A stretch of DNA of 64,000 bases from Spongilla lacustris (Eukaryota > Porifera > Demospongiae > Spongillida > Spongillidae), in the NCBI GenBank assembly GCA_949361645.1, contig OX442424.1, positions 6,658,978 through 6,722,977 on the forward strand, in the 5' to 3' direction. Shown piece after piece: positions 1 through 13,600 of the stretch. Below the pieces are notes generated by a model, which had not been told where the DNA came from, searched no databases, and worked only from the letters and a program-made list of their open reading frames with translations. Position numbers and translations under genes: made by a program. Position 1 is the stretch's first letter. Each line of letters begins with the position of its first letter.

Positions 1-495
1 GCTAGAGTATTTGATCATGTCTCAACCATGACTCAGTTATAAAAGTCACATCAAAATCAGAAGATTATATTGTGACATATTATAAAAGCTTATTTCTAAG
101 TGAGTGAGGGTTAAACAATGTACAGTGTAGTATGCCAGTACTTGCCTCATGTCTCTAATTACTTTTAGTAGCTCTAGCAGAGTCGTTAGAAGCAAAAGCA
201 GTATCACCACCATTGACATCTGTTGCAACATTTGCCTTTAGTGTCTTGAATACATTCTTGGATATGATTGATTGAAGAATACATGCACTTATATTACAAG
301 CAAGTACTATTTAAGAGCTAATAGACACCTGGACAGGATGGCTGTGGTGTTGGCTTTAAGTAGAGGTTCAGCCTGCCACATGATATTAATACAAATACAC
401 AAACATTACAAAAAAAACTTCAAGGGACATCTTATTAGAACGGATCCTGCATTTTACCTCCTCAGAATTCTTGCAAAGGTGCTCCAGCCATGTGC

Positions 496-548
<53 letters not shown>

Positions 549-1657
549 TGCATGTGTTTGTTTATTGTTGCTATTGGTGAGTACTTGTATATATTCTAGT
601 GAATTCAATTACAATAATAATAATTATGTGGTGGAAACACATGGAGCTTGAGAAAACAAAAGCCTCTAGCATATTATGTACATGTGTGCCCTGCGTCCTC
701 CCCTTGGCCATCATGCACCATCACCACCCCCACCACAACATAATGCAACATCACCACCCCATCTCAATAAACTCTGAGCCACCTTCATGTCACTGGGCCC
801 ATTTGAGTGCTTAGGTGGTGGCAGCAAGCAATCTCACCCTCGACCATAGCCACTCCTGCCCAGCTGACATTCTCGTACCAAACTGGTCTGTGGGTAAGCC
901 AGTGGCCATTGACATGTCAGTGATCTTACTGCTAAACTAAAAGGTTTGGTTGGAAGTGTGATGTGGCTGCCAGAGCTACTGAGCAGAGGGACTGAGGCAA
1001 AGTCCGAGGAGCTTGGGTGGGTCTGTGTTCCCATGGTAGTAGAAGCTTAGTGGGCTTAGGGTGGAGTCATTGTCACGTCTGGCCTCTCACCTAGAAACAC
1101 GCTTAAAACAAGCAAGGCCAAGGCAGCTATCGTCACCAACCTTTATGGCAGGCTATACCTAATCCTTGTAGAAGCAAATGCCACTGCCATGCTGTCCAGA
1201 AGCATTTTATCATCTAGCGTCTCATTATAGGCAAATTGGGTGATTCCCCATCGTTGTACTACACACACTTCTCGATTCCCTGCTAAGCTTGTGATGTATC
1301 TTATAATGCAGAAGGCTATTAATTTAAACCCTACTCAAATCAGTGTTAAGAGATTCTTGAAGTTGTTACGGTAACAAATATCTAACTAGTAGTAATGAAA
1401 AGTTGTATCTGGCAAATTATCATTCGTCAGAGCTCGACTTTTATTTGCCCTGGTTCGAGCATCAAGCTAATGTCTAAGAGGATCTAGGGTAAAGTGGATG
1501 AGTGGACTAGGCTTTGATGATGGGGCATCACTTCCTACAGTTATGCAATAAGCTTTAGCATTATTTTAGCATTCGTTTTGTGTCTTTCTTTCAATGTTAT
1601 ACTTGTTTTGTAATTCTTTCTGATTAGTACTGACTAGGAAACGTAAAAAATAAAATT
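1..1657. other. Upstream DNA, no supported gene
   Basis: Only short open frames without recognisable domains. Contains a (GT)n tract, a CCA/CAC-rich stretch at 700-780, and, at about 1380-1430, a segment resembling the distal promoter of receptor copy B. Nothing else is supported. Confidence 0.5.
494..547. repeat. (GT)n microsatellite
   Basis: About 27 nearly uninterrupted GT dinucleotides. Open frames across it are simple-repeat translations. Confidence 0.95.
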
Positions 1658-2608
1658 TTAACTGGATCCATGAAATTTTGATACCAAAAAGTGCGCACCA
1701 TGCTATTATAAAAGTAGTCGCGCGTTAGTTTTTAAGCCAGAAATGGATATATTCGTAAAGCCCATTGATTGCTGGTTCTAGATCTGTATTCAAATTTCCT
1801 TAAAAGTGATCAACGCGTCCTACAGATGCTGACAAACACAATGGCCTTTTAAAATTTTAGCGGTAATGACGCAAACTGTACTCTTTTTTTAGCTACGCTT
1901 TTAAGTGACTTATTACTGTCCTCAAAAAAGATTTTTTGTTTTACCTGATAGTTTGTGGACCATATAGAACACATAAATTAACTTTTTAGCCTTTCTAGTG
2001 AACACTTTCAACCAAAAAATGTGTTGACTATCACCATGCCTCCGGCGGTTAACAACCGGATGTAAACTAGCGTACAGAATACACTTGGTTATTATATTTT
2101 GACAGGGATAAAACGTTAGGAAAATATTAGAGGCTAAATGCTGTGCCTGTATACTGACTCATTCTGTTGCGACCCACTCGGCCGGGTATAGGCTGCTACT
2201 GTGATTGATATATCGGTCGATTGCTACATTTTACGGACAGTTGCTATCATTAAACGTGCAAGTAAGCTACAGGGAGTATTCTGTGCAAATTAGGAGAGTC
2301 TAAAGCACAAGGATTGTCCCAGGAAACAGACGGGTCTCCTCTGTACTCCATGACGTAACCATTACAAATTACAGGTAGGAGCTAAAATCGTGTCTGAAGT
2401 TTTAAAAGGTCACGTAGTAGCTTGCCTTAGAGTACAGATGTTCTTAGCAATATGGACAAGTGAGGAGGAACCGAGGAAAAAACAAAACGCAGCTTGCTTT
2501 ACTATAGTACCGTATATGTACAAATAGATGATAATATTTTAATTGTGGTGGCGTGTCTGGGAACGGGGCATCTGTCGAGTTTCACGAGTTTCTAATGGCT
2601 ACAGACTT

Positions 2609-2700
2609 CAGTGGCGGATCCAGGAATTCGGCGAGGGGGGGGGTCCGATATGAATGATAGATGAGGGGAGGGGCGCGCGCGAAGCGCGCGCAATTTTTTT
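2609..2700 (+). mobile_element. hAT-like MITE left terminus with poly-G
   Basis: Starts CAGTGGCGGATCCAGGAATT, the terminal motif also seen at 39604, 40820 and 59446, followed within 22 bases by a G run and then a GCGCGCGCGAAGCGCGCGC hairpin. No matching right end was found nearby, so its extent is unknown. Confidence 0.5.
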
Positions 2701-2951
2701 TGGTGCATATTATTCCATAGATAGTGTAGTAGAGAGATTAGAAACAAAGGCAGTCATCTGCACTCAGTTAAGTTCTTGTTCCCAGGCTTATGTGGATTTT
2801 AAATGCGTGTGTTTCATCTGTCAGTTTCGTCAGATTTGTACGTGCGCTTAGTTGTTACTTCGATACTTGAGCCACTTCAATTTTCATCATACTCAGATAA
2901 AAAATATAATTAACCTACTTCAAGCAATGAACAGTATTCTATTTCGTCCCC

Positions 2952-3205
2952 TGTACATCCTCCTACCCTCCCTCCTCCTACCCTCTCTCCTCCTACCCTC
3001 CCTCCTCCTACCCTCCCTCCTCCTACCCTCCCTCCTCCTACCCTCCCTCCTCGGCTCCTCCTACCCTCCCTCCTCCTACCCTCCCTCCTCGGCTCCTCCT
3101 ACCCTCCCTCCTCCTACCCTCCCTCCTCCTACCCTCCCTCCTCCTACCCTCCCTCCTCCTACCCTCCCTCCTCCTACCCTCCCTCTTACCTCCCTCCCTT
3201 TCACC
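2952..3205. repeat. Pure pyrimidine minisatellite, (CTCCTACCCTCC)n-type
   Basis: About 250 bases of tandem CCTCCTCCTACCCT-like units with the variant CCTCGGCTCCTCC, purine-free over long stretches on the plus strand. Overlapping open frames on both strands are repeat artefacts. Confidence 0.9.
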
Positions 3206-3325
3206 TCTCTTTCTTCTCTCCACAGCTGTAGTACAACAAGCTAGGCTATATTGACCACCTCCCACCCTTCTCCCATTTTGGCACCCCACCCTCCTTGTAG
3301 TGCTACCATAGCGGGGCCGGGGGAC

Positions 3326-3349
3326 GGAGGGGGGGGGGGGGGGGGGGGA
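3326..3349. repeat. Poly-G tract
   Basis: Long uninterrupted G run after GGGGCCGGGGGACGGA. Confidence 0.9.
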
Positions 3350-4134
3350 CAATATACCCTAGGTTATAGTGTCCGGGGAGACAGTATATCCAGGGGCGGC
3401 ATCAGCTGCATAAATCTTAAGCGGACCTATATAGCCTGCAGTTTGAAAACCACCTAGCTCTTGGCACGTATAAATGCGGTCAAGTGAGTCATAAATAAAA
3501 TCGCGGGAATCACATAGGCGACGCATGCAATTTTACGCGTCACCAGAGGCAGAGATAGTATGTTGTCTCTATGTCACTGTCGTGTGTACAAACGATGTCA
3601 TTGTATGAATATAAATCAGCTACCTCCACCACCCCATCCCGAGGTTAAATTCTTCCGACGCCTGTATGATGTACGAAGAATGCAAAGCAACACTTTTAAA
3701 CAATGCGTCGTCGAGGAACAATACACCGTAGCGCGAAGCACCTTTATGCGCACGCGACTGGGGTATTGATAGTAATTATATTCATCATGGGTCCTCGCTG
3801 GATCCGCCCTTGGACTTGTTTCGAGGTCAAGGGTTATACATTGACTATTAGACATAGGAATGAGCAACCTGATGATATAAGTTACTAGCAATCATGTGCG
3901 GGGAAAAAGAGTACAGTTTTCAGCAACGAGCTCGACCCGCTGTCTTTGACAACGTAGCGTGCCTCAACCCTAAGACCTGCAGATGTAGAAATAACGTGTA
4001 CCTTCATCCAAAGGATCGTTTTATCGTACGCAATACAAATATCGCTGCAAAACCCACTAGCGAATACTTTTTGTTTGAGGCAGTTCGCACTATTTGTTGA
4101 TTTTGGTATCAAAATTTCATGGATCGCGTGTTAA

Positions 4135-4377
4135 AAAAATAAACCTATACCCTACAGACCCCCTCTCATTGCCGCGCTTCCAAAGCTCACTAGCAGGTTT
4201 ATGGGGGCCGGGTGTGCAACTACATGTGACTGTTTTTTTGGCGAATTTAGATGGCGGAAAAGGTGAAGCACCAGCATGCCCCAGACTCAGGCATAGGGCA
4301 TTTCCCGTCCTGATTTTATGAAATGTAAACAATACGCTGAGTTTAAAAACACCATACAAAGAATACCCTCTAAAGAT
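4135..4377 (+). promoter_or_regulatory. Proximal promoter / 5' flank of receptor copy A
   Basis: Sequence blocks shared with the 5' flank of copy B: CTCTCAT(T)GCCGCGCTTCC near 4155, GTGTGCAACTA near 4212, TTTTTGGCGAATTTAGAT at 4235-4252, TTTCCCGTCCTGATTTTATG near 4300 and CGCTGAGTTTAAAA near 4335. Conservation upstream of a duplicated start codon suggests promoter or 5' UTR function. A TATA-like site (TGTAAACA, 4324-4331) is weaker than in copy B. The left edge abuts the TTAA target site of the upstream transposon. Confidence 0.55.
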
Positions 4378-4644
4378 ATGTGGGACGTTCCGTTATTGAC
4401 ACTGTTCCTTTACGGGACCTTGACGCAAGTGGATAGTGGCCTGAATGAGTACGGCTTGGCTCACATCTACCCCGCTGCGGCGAACGACAGTCGCGTACCT
4501 CTGACCCTCGGGCTGATGCTCGCTTTCACAGGTGACTACGTTACGTTGGGAGCCATCCCCGGTATCCAGTTGGCAATAGGTATTGTCAACAATGGTACCT
4601 TACTCTCAGGATACAGACTTCAATACAGCTTGTCGGATTCACAG
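4378..4644 (+). CDS. Copy A exon 1: signal peptide and start of venus-flytrap domain
   Basis: 89 codons beginning at ATG (MWDVPLLTLFLYG), with a hydrophobic leader followed by LTLGLMLAFTGDY and IPGIQLAI, the usual first strand and helix of the flytrap lobe. Donor CAG|GTATAC, phase 0. The same start and exon are conserved in copy B. Confidence 0.85.
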
Positions 4645-7600
4645 GTATACCGTAACATGTGCTTTCAACTCCTGGTTAGCCAAATTTTGCTGTATTTTAT
4701 TTGTCGTAAAAAACTATGGGTTGACATCGATTTATATTAGTATGCAGCGGGCCGGGAAGTCATTATTTATAAATAAGGACATTCTCTCTGAGAAAGTTAA
4801 TCATAAATGGTATATATATGTTATATAATATTATAATTATTAAAATATACTTATACATATAAATATAATTATTATAAGATTTGAAGACAATGGTGGTGTA
4901 AAACTAAAGGGAAGTAGTGATTCCAGATACACGTACATGTAGGATAAACACAATAGTATAGTGTTTACAGTGCAGAGTGTAACTTCACACCTCGCAACTA
5001 AGCCATATCATCGTGGAGTTGGGAAAGCTGTTGGTGTTCATAGCGCAACCATACCGCTTTCATCAGTAAAATTCATTTGGTGAAGGCCGGTCCAGATAGT
5101 TCGATATTGACGATGAAAGGTGTATATGGTCGCGCTATGCATACTAACAGCTATTGCGAGACGGCACTGTATCGTATCTACAATCACTAGTTCCCTTTCT
5201 TTTTGCACCAGCATTGCCTTCAAATCTTATACCACGTACACGGCACAATTATTCCGTGCCAGCGCGGTACGGTACGGTTTGGTACGGTACGGTTCGGTTA
5301 AAATGTGTGCCGTGCCCGGCCAGCACGGATGCAACAAGCGTGCTACAGTCTGCCATCCTTATAAGTTCCATGTTTGTTTCTTGAGCTTATAAGGAATTTG
5401 AGCTTATACATGTATATATATAACGAATGTTGTTTTTTTTTTTTGCGTGGTATACCATATGTACAATAACATTATGAATTTTATAATTCCGCATCAAACA
5501 CATTACACTGCATTTTAATTGTCCTGTAAACACACCAGATGCCTCTTAAAAGATGCCAATATTATCTCCAACAAACTGTATAAGAGTAGACACACAGTTC
5601 TTTACTTCGGTCAATGGAACTGACCGTGCATGCATGGTTTTACATTGCTGGGGTCTTGACTTTCTTCTATTCATCCAAATCTGCATAGGTGAAATTGTTT
5701 GACCCAATAGCCTTGTTGCAATTTCTGCCATCGTCTCCTCCCCTTCTGTCTACATTTCTCCAGGATCCATTACCCAATAAAATGCTGCCATTTGCGGGTC
5801 ACTCCTGGTTCAACAGGCATTCTTGTGATTAAAGCCCTTAGTTGGGGACTTTCTCCAGCATCTGCTGTCACCAGTGCTGCTCTGTCTGGTCTCATCTGCC
5901 TGATCCAAGTTTCAGGCAGAACCCCTGACTTGCACCAACCTTTCAAGACAGTTGTTGCCGACATGACCTGCCAGGCAGCTACAAGCCAAATAACGGCCTG
6001 AATGTGTTGAGAGTGAAGAAGATATTGTACAGTAGGTACATGTATAAGAGCACATGCATGCCAAAATCCTATACAACAAGTACACAAAGACAGACCTGCT
6101 TAAGATTAGTTTTTATAAGTGACAGTGCCTGTAGATCCTTACTGGGATCATTGTTATACTGCTGGACCATGTATCGAGCCAGCTTGCCTTTGTAGTGGGC
6201 CTTAAAGACAGCAATGATACCTGGGTCCTAGGGCTGCACAACTGATGTGCAGTTTGGTGGCAGAAAAAGGAGCAAAAGATTAATTGCTCAACCTAAAGGC
6301 ATCAAAGCTGCCCACTTTCGTCGTAAGTAATGTATCTGCCACACCATGTGAACTGGCATTGTCCAGCAACATCAAGCAGTTCCGCTATTGCGACATAAAT
6401 TGCTCATTCACACTTTTAGACCAATCAGTGAAAACCTGCAAAAAACCGCAGTGAGTATCCAAGCCTTCTTATTACTATAATAGGACACTACAATATCATG
6501 CAGGGTTGAAGCTTTTCCCAAAACAGCGGGGCCGCTTGTATTTATGAATCATGCACGATGGGTTTAAGGCGCCCAGTCGGTTCCACATACATTAACAGCT
6601 ATATAGGCCCACTGTTATGCGGTCTTTTACTTTCTTAAAGCCTCACACGCGGTGAGTGTACGATCAGGCTAAAGTAATTCAAAAGTTTCTGTCACTACAT
6701 GCATGTACATGAAAATTAATTTATTTATTGATCACTCACTGCCTGTTTGTATATAGAATAAACCTGTCTCATCAAAATTGAAGATGTCATCTGGTCTGTA
6801 GCGGCTCAGAATATCAGGCAGTATATAGGAGGCGTGTAGCGGCTCAGAATATCAGGCAATATCTTGGCCGGCTCGCGCCACACCTTGCTTGTCAGGACCA
6901 CCAGCTTCCGACACCATGACGTTTTTTTTCCATTTGGCTAGCCAACCATGCATAGCTAAGTCTATCAACAGTGTGATCATTACTGAATCCGGCATTACTC
7001 TTGCAGAAGAGGTAGATGGAAGGACGTACAGCTCCATGGAGGCGGCGTGGCTGCAGATGTATAGGAGTTCTGAAGGAGTGGCTGCTGAAGACAGAGGTGT
7101 GGCTGAAAACAACGGAATGGCTCCATGCAGTGTCTCCAGATACTCCAGATGCATGAAACACTTATAGAAGATACAGCTCCTCGTCGATCAATTTGCAGGT
7201 GCACGGCCAATTCTAATGCTTTTAACAGCATTCCATTGCGCTGGAGAGTACATGTATGTGGATTTATATACATTTAAACTGTATCAAAATAATCATTTAC
7301 CTTGATAAGAGCCCCTCATCTAGTAGTGGCCACATTGGGGCACACGCCTCCTATACACCTATTTTTTCTCTGGTTCGTAAAGGAATCCAGCACGCACTGC
7401 ATGCTTTCCAGAGTCCAGACCACTGTCCGACAGATATGCTTCCCCGAGATTTGGCTAAACCACGCAGCAACCTTCTCGTCAGAGTCACCCGTAGAGACTT
7501 TCCTACGCGCAAGCTTACATTTCCTATCCACCTTGAGCTTGTTCCTTGCTTTCGCGATCGATTGTGCGCGTGCCACCGACATGGTAGCGTGCATTATGCG

Positions 7601-10600
7601 AACAAACTCTGCGCACGCATGCGATCAAAAGCGGAACGAAGTATATATAATGCGCATTTGCGCCATGCACAACAAAACGTTTCTTAGTTCATATGCGCTG
7701 AATGTGCACAATTGTCCTGTCGTTGTTCAGCTGCAGATTAGAGCGCTTTACAACCCTTTCTTCTCATTATGTGGCGCATACATAGCCATGGAACACGCAA
7801 GTACATGTCTTTCATCTTTCACGCTGTATACATGCATGCATGCACTGTTAGCTTTCACGCAGTATACACTGTTTAGCTTTCACGCACACTGTTAGCTTTC
7901 ATGTTAGGTTATGAATTAATTTAGGTACACATGCACCCCTGAGCTTATAAGGAGGGAATGAGCTTATAAAGTGGTGTGCTTATAAGGAGGGCCGACTGCA
8001 TGTACCCGGCACGAAGAAACCATAGATTAATAGAAACAAACAGCCGATAAAGATTTGGGGAGAGGAATCGGTACCACTATCCAGTGCAACTGGAAGGCTG
8101 TAAACGAAATCAACAAGATCGGTAATGAGGCAATTTGAGGTGAATTGGATGGCCATTGCCATAATAATATTGTGTATAAACACGAGAAACCATAGTTGCT
8201 CTCCTTCTGTGCTCCTTTTCTCGATTGCAAGGATCGATGTAAACAAGTTATCCATCTTAATTGATTTCAGGTACTAGTTACTGGAATTGCTTTTTTTTTT
8301 AACCAATCGAAACCACATCTAGTAGCCTCAAACGCGTATATGAACGTTATCGAAAGTCGTGCCGTACCGTGCCGTGCCGAGCTGTTCAGCACTCTGCTGT
8401 CACGGACCTACATGTAGGTCTTCTCTAACAAGTTTGCAAGGCTTGCGCACCGAAAAGAGCCAAAGTTATATAGTCAATAGCTTATAACTAATACATGACA
8501 ACAGGCATCCTGGCATAGAATAGCATAGCCTTTAAATACCACTACAAACATAAAATCAGTAGCACCAGGCCTAACTATAGGGTTCAATTACATGCACAGA
8601 CAATAATCTTATGGGCTAGCTATACTAGGTTATACAAGCCAAGTTCGCTCTCACGGATGTAGCATCTAATGAACATGCACGTCCGATTTCCCGGGCTCCG
8701 CTGAGTTCATAATCCCTCACACGTACCATCGTCGTGTGAACGTGGTATTACTGAAAATGACTAGTTTTAATAAAAATTAATAATATTAGCATTTCCTTGC
8801 CCACCCCGCAGCTTGCGACTAACATGTTCCTTTCAGGTACAAAATGCCTGGAAGTGGAACGCGTATATAATTCCTATCCGCCGCCATGCACTGACAGTTA
8901 TAATCCATCGTTCGAACATGACCCTCAATATTAATAATAATTCGATATTTATTATGCTGCTAGATACCTCATAGTGGAACCCATATGACTAAGCCGCCAA
9001 TCAAGACATGTACGTATACTATACAGGATCCGGACACCAGACTAAGTGTTGATGACGTCAACCATGCTTCTTTTTATCCGATTAATTAACCCGTTAGTAA
9101 GCCTTTGTACAGGCTGAAAAGCGCTAGCGACGAGCATATAAAAAGGGTTAATCGATATGACACTGGAATGGCACTGTATAGAAAACTTAAGAGCCGCAGG
9201 AAATATGCTCACGTCATTCTTCCAAAAACAACTGGTATTTCCCAATGTTCACAAACAAGCCAATTAATTAAGTGAAGGGCCAATCTCCTCGATCTTTTGT
9301 GCATATACATGGCACCAGTTACCTTGTGAAGACAATTGTGAGAACCCGGTGGCCGAACCATGGATTTAGCTCAGTTGAACTTCGGTAGCCCATGAAGTGA
9401 TGAAAGGAAATCAATCAAGGAAAATTCATCAAGGAATGCTTGACTACCAACAAAGCGCCTCCCCATGCAATACACTTCGTGATGCATGTACTAAATTCTC
9501 TGATCCTAGTGGGCAGGCTATATTCCAAACTCAGAAGGTTCCAATAAAGCCATTATAGAAAAAAAAAAAAAAAAAAAAAGAACAGAGGCACTTTCTAATG
9601 TCTTCTTAGGATTTCTCTTTTACATGTACGTAGGGTAGGTATAGTCCAGGAATTTGGTAAATGTGCTGAGGAACTAAATTGCCTGGTGAGTCTAGCTCTT
9701 GAAAGGAATTGAAGCAGCATCTCGAAGGTGTTGAACCACATATATTTTTAAAAAGTAACATACAACTGATATTAATTAAACAGATCATATAAGATAGAAA
9801 CTGAAAAATAAAGCAAAATGTGAGCAGTGGGCAACATACAATGTACTGATGTATGCTTTAACAAAAAATGTCAATTAGTTAAAACCTTCCAATGATTGCA
9901 GTGTGATCCAGTAGAGACCCTGACACAGTTCTTTGGTGATGTCATACAGAGCAGCCCTGTTAAAGTTGGCTTCATTGGATCAGGCTGTGATGATTCTACT
10001 ATTACAACAGCAGAAATCAGTTACTTCTTTAATCTAACACAGGTTGGTGATGACACCTATTTGTAGTACACGCATGTACTACATACGTATTACACACAAC
10101 GCACGCACGCACACCATGCACACACATCAGTGCACGTATGCACACATTCACACAACTGAATACACACATATTTTACATACAGGGAAAAAAAACAACATGC
10201 AAATAAACAGCTTGAATTGACCAATAAGTATCATGACAATCATTGTACATGTGCTCTGATGAAGAGCAGTCTTACGTATATTAAGATACCTGTAAATGCA
10301 TTGATCGTTTAGCCTGGAACAAGTCTTTTATTTGTTGTTGTTTTATGTGGGACTTGATTTGTACAGTTAATGTCTAATGTACCGGACGTCAGGTACATTT
10401 GCCTACCGCGGTGTACAGAAAAGCCGGCCAGTTTAGCATCCCTTTTTCATTTACAGTGCATACTTGTACAAGTCCTTTGGAGCTTGGCCTGAAATTGAAA
10501 AACTCTAATTCTTTTTCTCTGGTCCCAAGTTAGCGCGTCAAAGCGAATTAAGCTATTGATTATTGAATTGCGATACGCCGCCAAGCATGCGATTACAATA

Positions 10601-13600
10601 TAACGTTGGTATGAAACTCGACAAAACTCGACCTAGCGTGGCTGAAAAGCATTTTAAGGATCGATGTTTGAACCAAGTTTTACGTTTGGTCGAGTAACCA
10701 ACGTTGTTGTATAATCAAGTGTGGCGGCGTTTCGCTTTGACGCGCTAGTATAACTTGGGACCAGAGAAAAAGAATTAGAGTTTGGCAAGCTCCGTGCAAA
10801 GGACCTATATACAAGTATGCACCGTCAAATGTAAAAGGGATGCTATAAACTGGCATGCAGAACGGGATGTACACCACGGTATAGACAAATGTACCCCCGG
10901 GATGACGTCCGCGGTATACATTAGACAGTGCTTACCTAAAAAGCTGTGTAAAGTTGTGTATCTGCTACATATATGGTCCCATATGATGTACTTTGACATA
11001 AGAATAACTCAGCCAGATATAATTTTTTTGGAAAAGCTTATTTATATTTGTACTTTCACTTGCATGGTCAGGCAGGCATATACACATGCATGAAACAATG
11101 ATGTTATAGCTTCCCTCATTAGTCTTCTTTAGACTGCACGTCTGCAGCTGCAGAAGACAGGATCAGATTGAAGAGATATTTTCAAATACTGCCTAATGAC
11201 ATACATCTGACGCAGGCCATTGTGGAAATTTTGGATACTTTTCAATGGCGTAAGCTTCATGCCATTGAGCTGGAGTTTGATTTGTTTGTACTGGTGAGTG
11301 GGGATGTTATCCATTCATGATAATGGAAATGTGATCTATTTTATACTTTCCAGACTGTGGACAGTCTCATTTCATCAGGACAGGTTGATAATGTTACCCA
11401 TGTATCTTACTCTGGTAGTACCGATTCAACAAAATCCCTTGATTCTATCATACAGAGCGGGCAAGTATTTGTAAGTTCTCACCGATTAAAAAAAAAAAAA
11501 TGTTTGGTACATTTATATATACCCGGGTGTCCACGAAAGAACGCAATGCTTTTGAACGGGAATAACTTTTGATAGGAGTATGAAAAAAATCTAATATTTA
11601 GAAACTAACAACTTGAGGTTAGGCAAATGTGTTTACATCATTTTATTTACAAGTTATTAACGATGTTTAATTAACTTTAATAAACATAACAAATTAACAA
11701 CTTTAAAAGTGAAACCATGTTCAGACACACGTTTCGAAGCCAAAAGCAAAATGATCATATTTTTATCACCTTTTAAACTGAAAGTAAGAGGCAACAACTA
11801 TTTCACCACGGTTACGCATGCGCACTTGTTACACTTCATTAATACGCAGGTCCCGTTCCGAGACTAGTGACGCAACCATTAACGGACCATATTAGCTCCA
11901 CCCCCTTCAACTTGCACATTATCACGTGCCACTGAGCCCCACCTCCTCGAATTGCTTAATTTTTAATTGTTTTTTTTAAATTTAGTCTTATAAAGATCTA
12001 AGCTATCCTTGTGAAATCATAGATACTACCGTACCTGCGGCTGCCGTATTACTACCTCTTCGTAAAAGAAAACATACGCCCGCCGTAGGTCATTCATACG
12101 GGCGGTGCGCACCAATTAGCGTTCTTGCTACGTGTTGTGGACGAGATCGAGATTGTCATTCGCCTTACGTTGTACAAAACCACACTGGAGAATGTCTTCG
12201 ATGCAAATGGTTGGTGAGTTAAAGGCACGAACGACTGGGTGCCTATTGGCATACAATGTACGCACGGCCTACGGGTACACGCACACATTGGTGCAGTCCA
12301 TGCATCAAGCAAACTATACATCCTTTCAGCTAGCTCTAACTGGTATATGCCCGTAACACTAGAGAAGCCGCGTGTATACTGCCTACAGCACCTACTAATA
12401 TTGAAGCCTAAGGCTTAATTCTTAGTGTGCTGTTTAGTTACCGATGTGTGTGTGTGAAAAAAAGTGCCGAACTGTTTGAGCATTCTTTTCAACAGTATTC
12501 AATGTCATAGGAACTGTAGATATGGCTCTCAACTGGTGTGTATGTGTATTTGTGAGTCATGGTGACTTCTGTTCAAATCTGTGATGTGTGCTAAGACCAA
12601 GTCTAATCAGTTTTAAAACCAACGTTGTTCATTAAGAAAGAGAGTGAGCAGTTTCACCTACATCAGGATTACTCTTTAGCGCTTACAACTGGGCATGACT
12701 TGTAAAACAATACCACCTAATTCTCAGATCTAAATGTAATGTTGAGATGATCTTCAAGTGTCAGTGAATTCTGACTTGGTTGTTTCATGCAAATTTATAC
12801 TGTTTGTAAAAAAAATATTTGGTGTTGTAGGTGGGTGTACTGTTGAGTAGCTTTGATAAACATTCACATACTTCCTGTTAGAGCTTACTATTTTAATACA
12901 ATTCATTTGCGTGTTTCAAAAGTATTATTCTCATGCAATGAAAGCAATCTGCTTAGATGCCTGTTTGTCACTAAAGAGCATGTCACTTTGTCATGGAAGG
13001 ATGAGCCAATAACTTCACTCACAAAATATAGCTGTTAAAAACCCATGTTCGGTACTTTTGTTACTCTCTACTGTGTGGTTGTCCAATCCAAAATACTCAC
13101 CCAGTAAGGTTACCCTACCCATCACCTAAATACTGATGCAACACTGGAAAATACCTAGTAACCTTCAGGCTACCAAATATGTTTTACCCATCACATTCTC
13201 GCAGCAACAGGGCAATACATTTTAAATTCACACCAGCTAGTAACCTCTCTTCCAGCAGTTGTTTGAACAAATACAATATTTATCCTCCAGGTATACTCAA
13301 GGCTTTTGAACCAACACACACATATCACATACCAACAACATAAATATGTCATTGATCCTAATCCCATTTCTGACACTCTTACTAGTGCCTTAAAAGAACA
13401 AACCCACTTCATACATGCATGCATGCAGCTATGCAAATTCACATGCCATATTTCTCAAAACACCTATCATATTGTCACACCCCACCCTGTTATCAAATAA
13501 TTTCTGAATAACCATAACATTACATCCTAACACACATATACACGCGCACACAAACACACACATGCAAACTAAAACACACACAAATACACAACATACAAAA

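Larger units (their letters stand above)
1662..4130. mobile_element. TTAA-flanked DNA transposon, non-autonomous (piggyBac- or Kolobok-like)
   Basis: Both ends carry an inverted repeat whose core GATCCATGAAATTTTGATAC is identical (1664-1684 and the complement near 4103-4125), and each end is bordered by TTAA (1658-1661 and 4131-4134), the target-site duplication expected of piggyBac or Kolobok elements. Weaker arm similarity continues inward: AAACTGTACTCTTTTT recurs near 1874 and, inverted, near 3905. No transposase is recognisable. The interior holds a nested hAT-like terminus, a pyrimidine minisatellite and a poly-G run. It sits directly upstream of the copy A promoter. Confidence 0.65.

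Noticed and set aside
46..231. Minus-strand Leu-rich 61-codon frame
   Set aside because: No conserved splice context apart from a possible GC donor, no domain and no paralogous support.
7256..7895. Plus-strand frames of 143 and 197 codons
   Set aside because: Largely antisense to the N-terminal part of the Tigger transposase remnant; no domain of their own.
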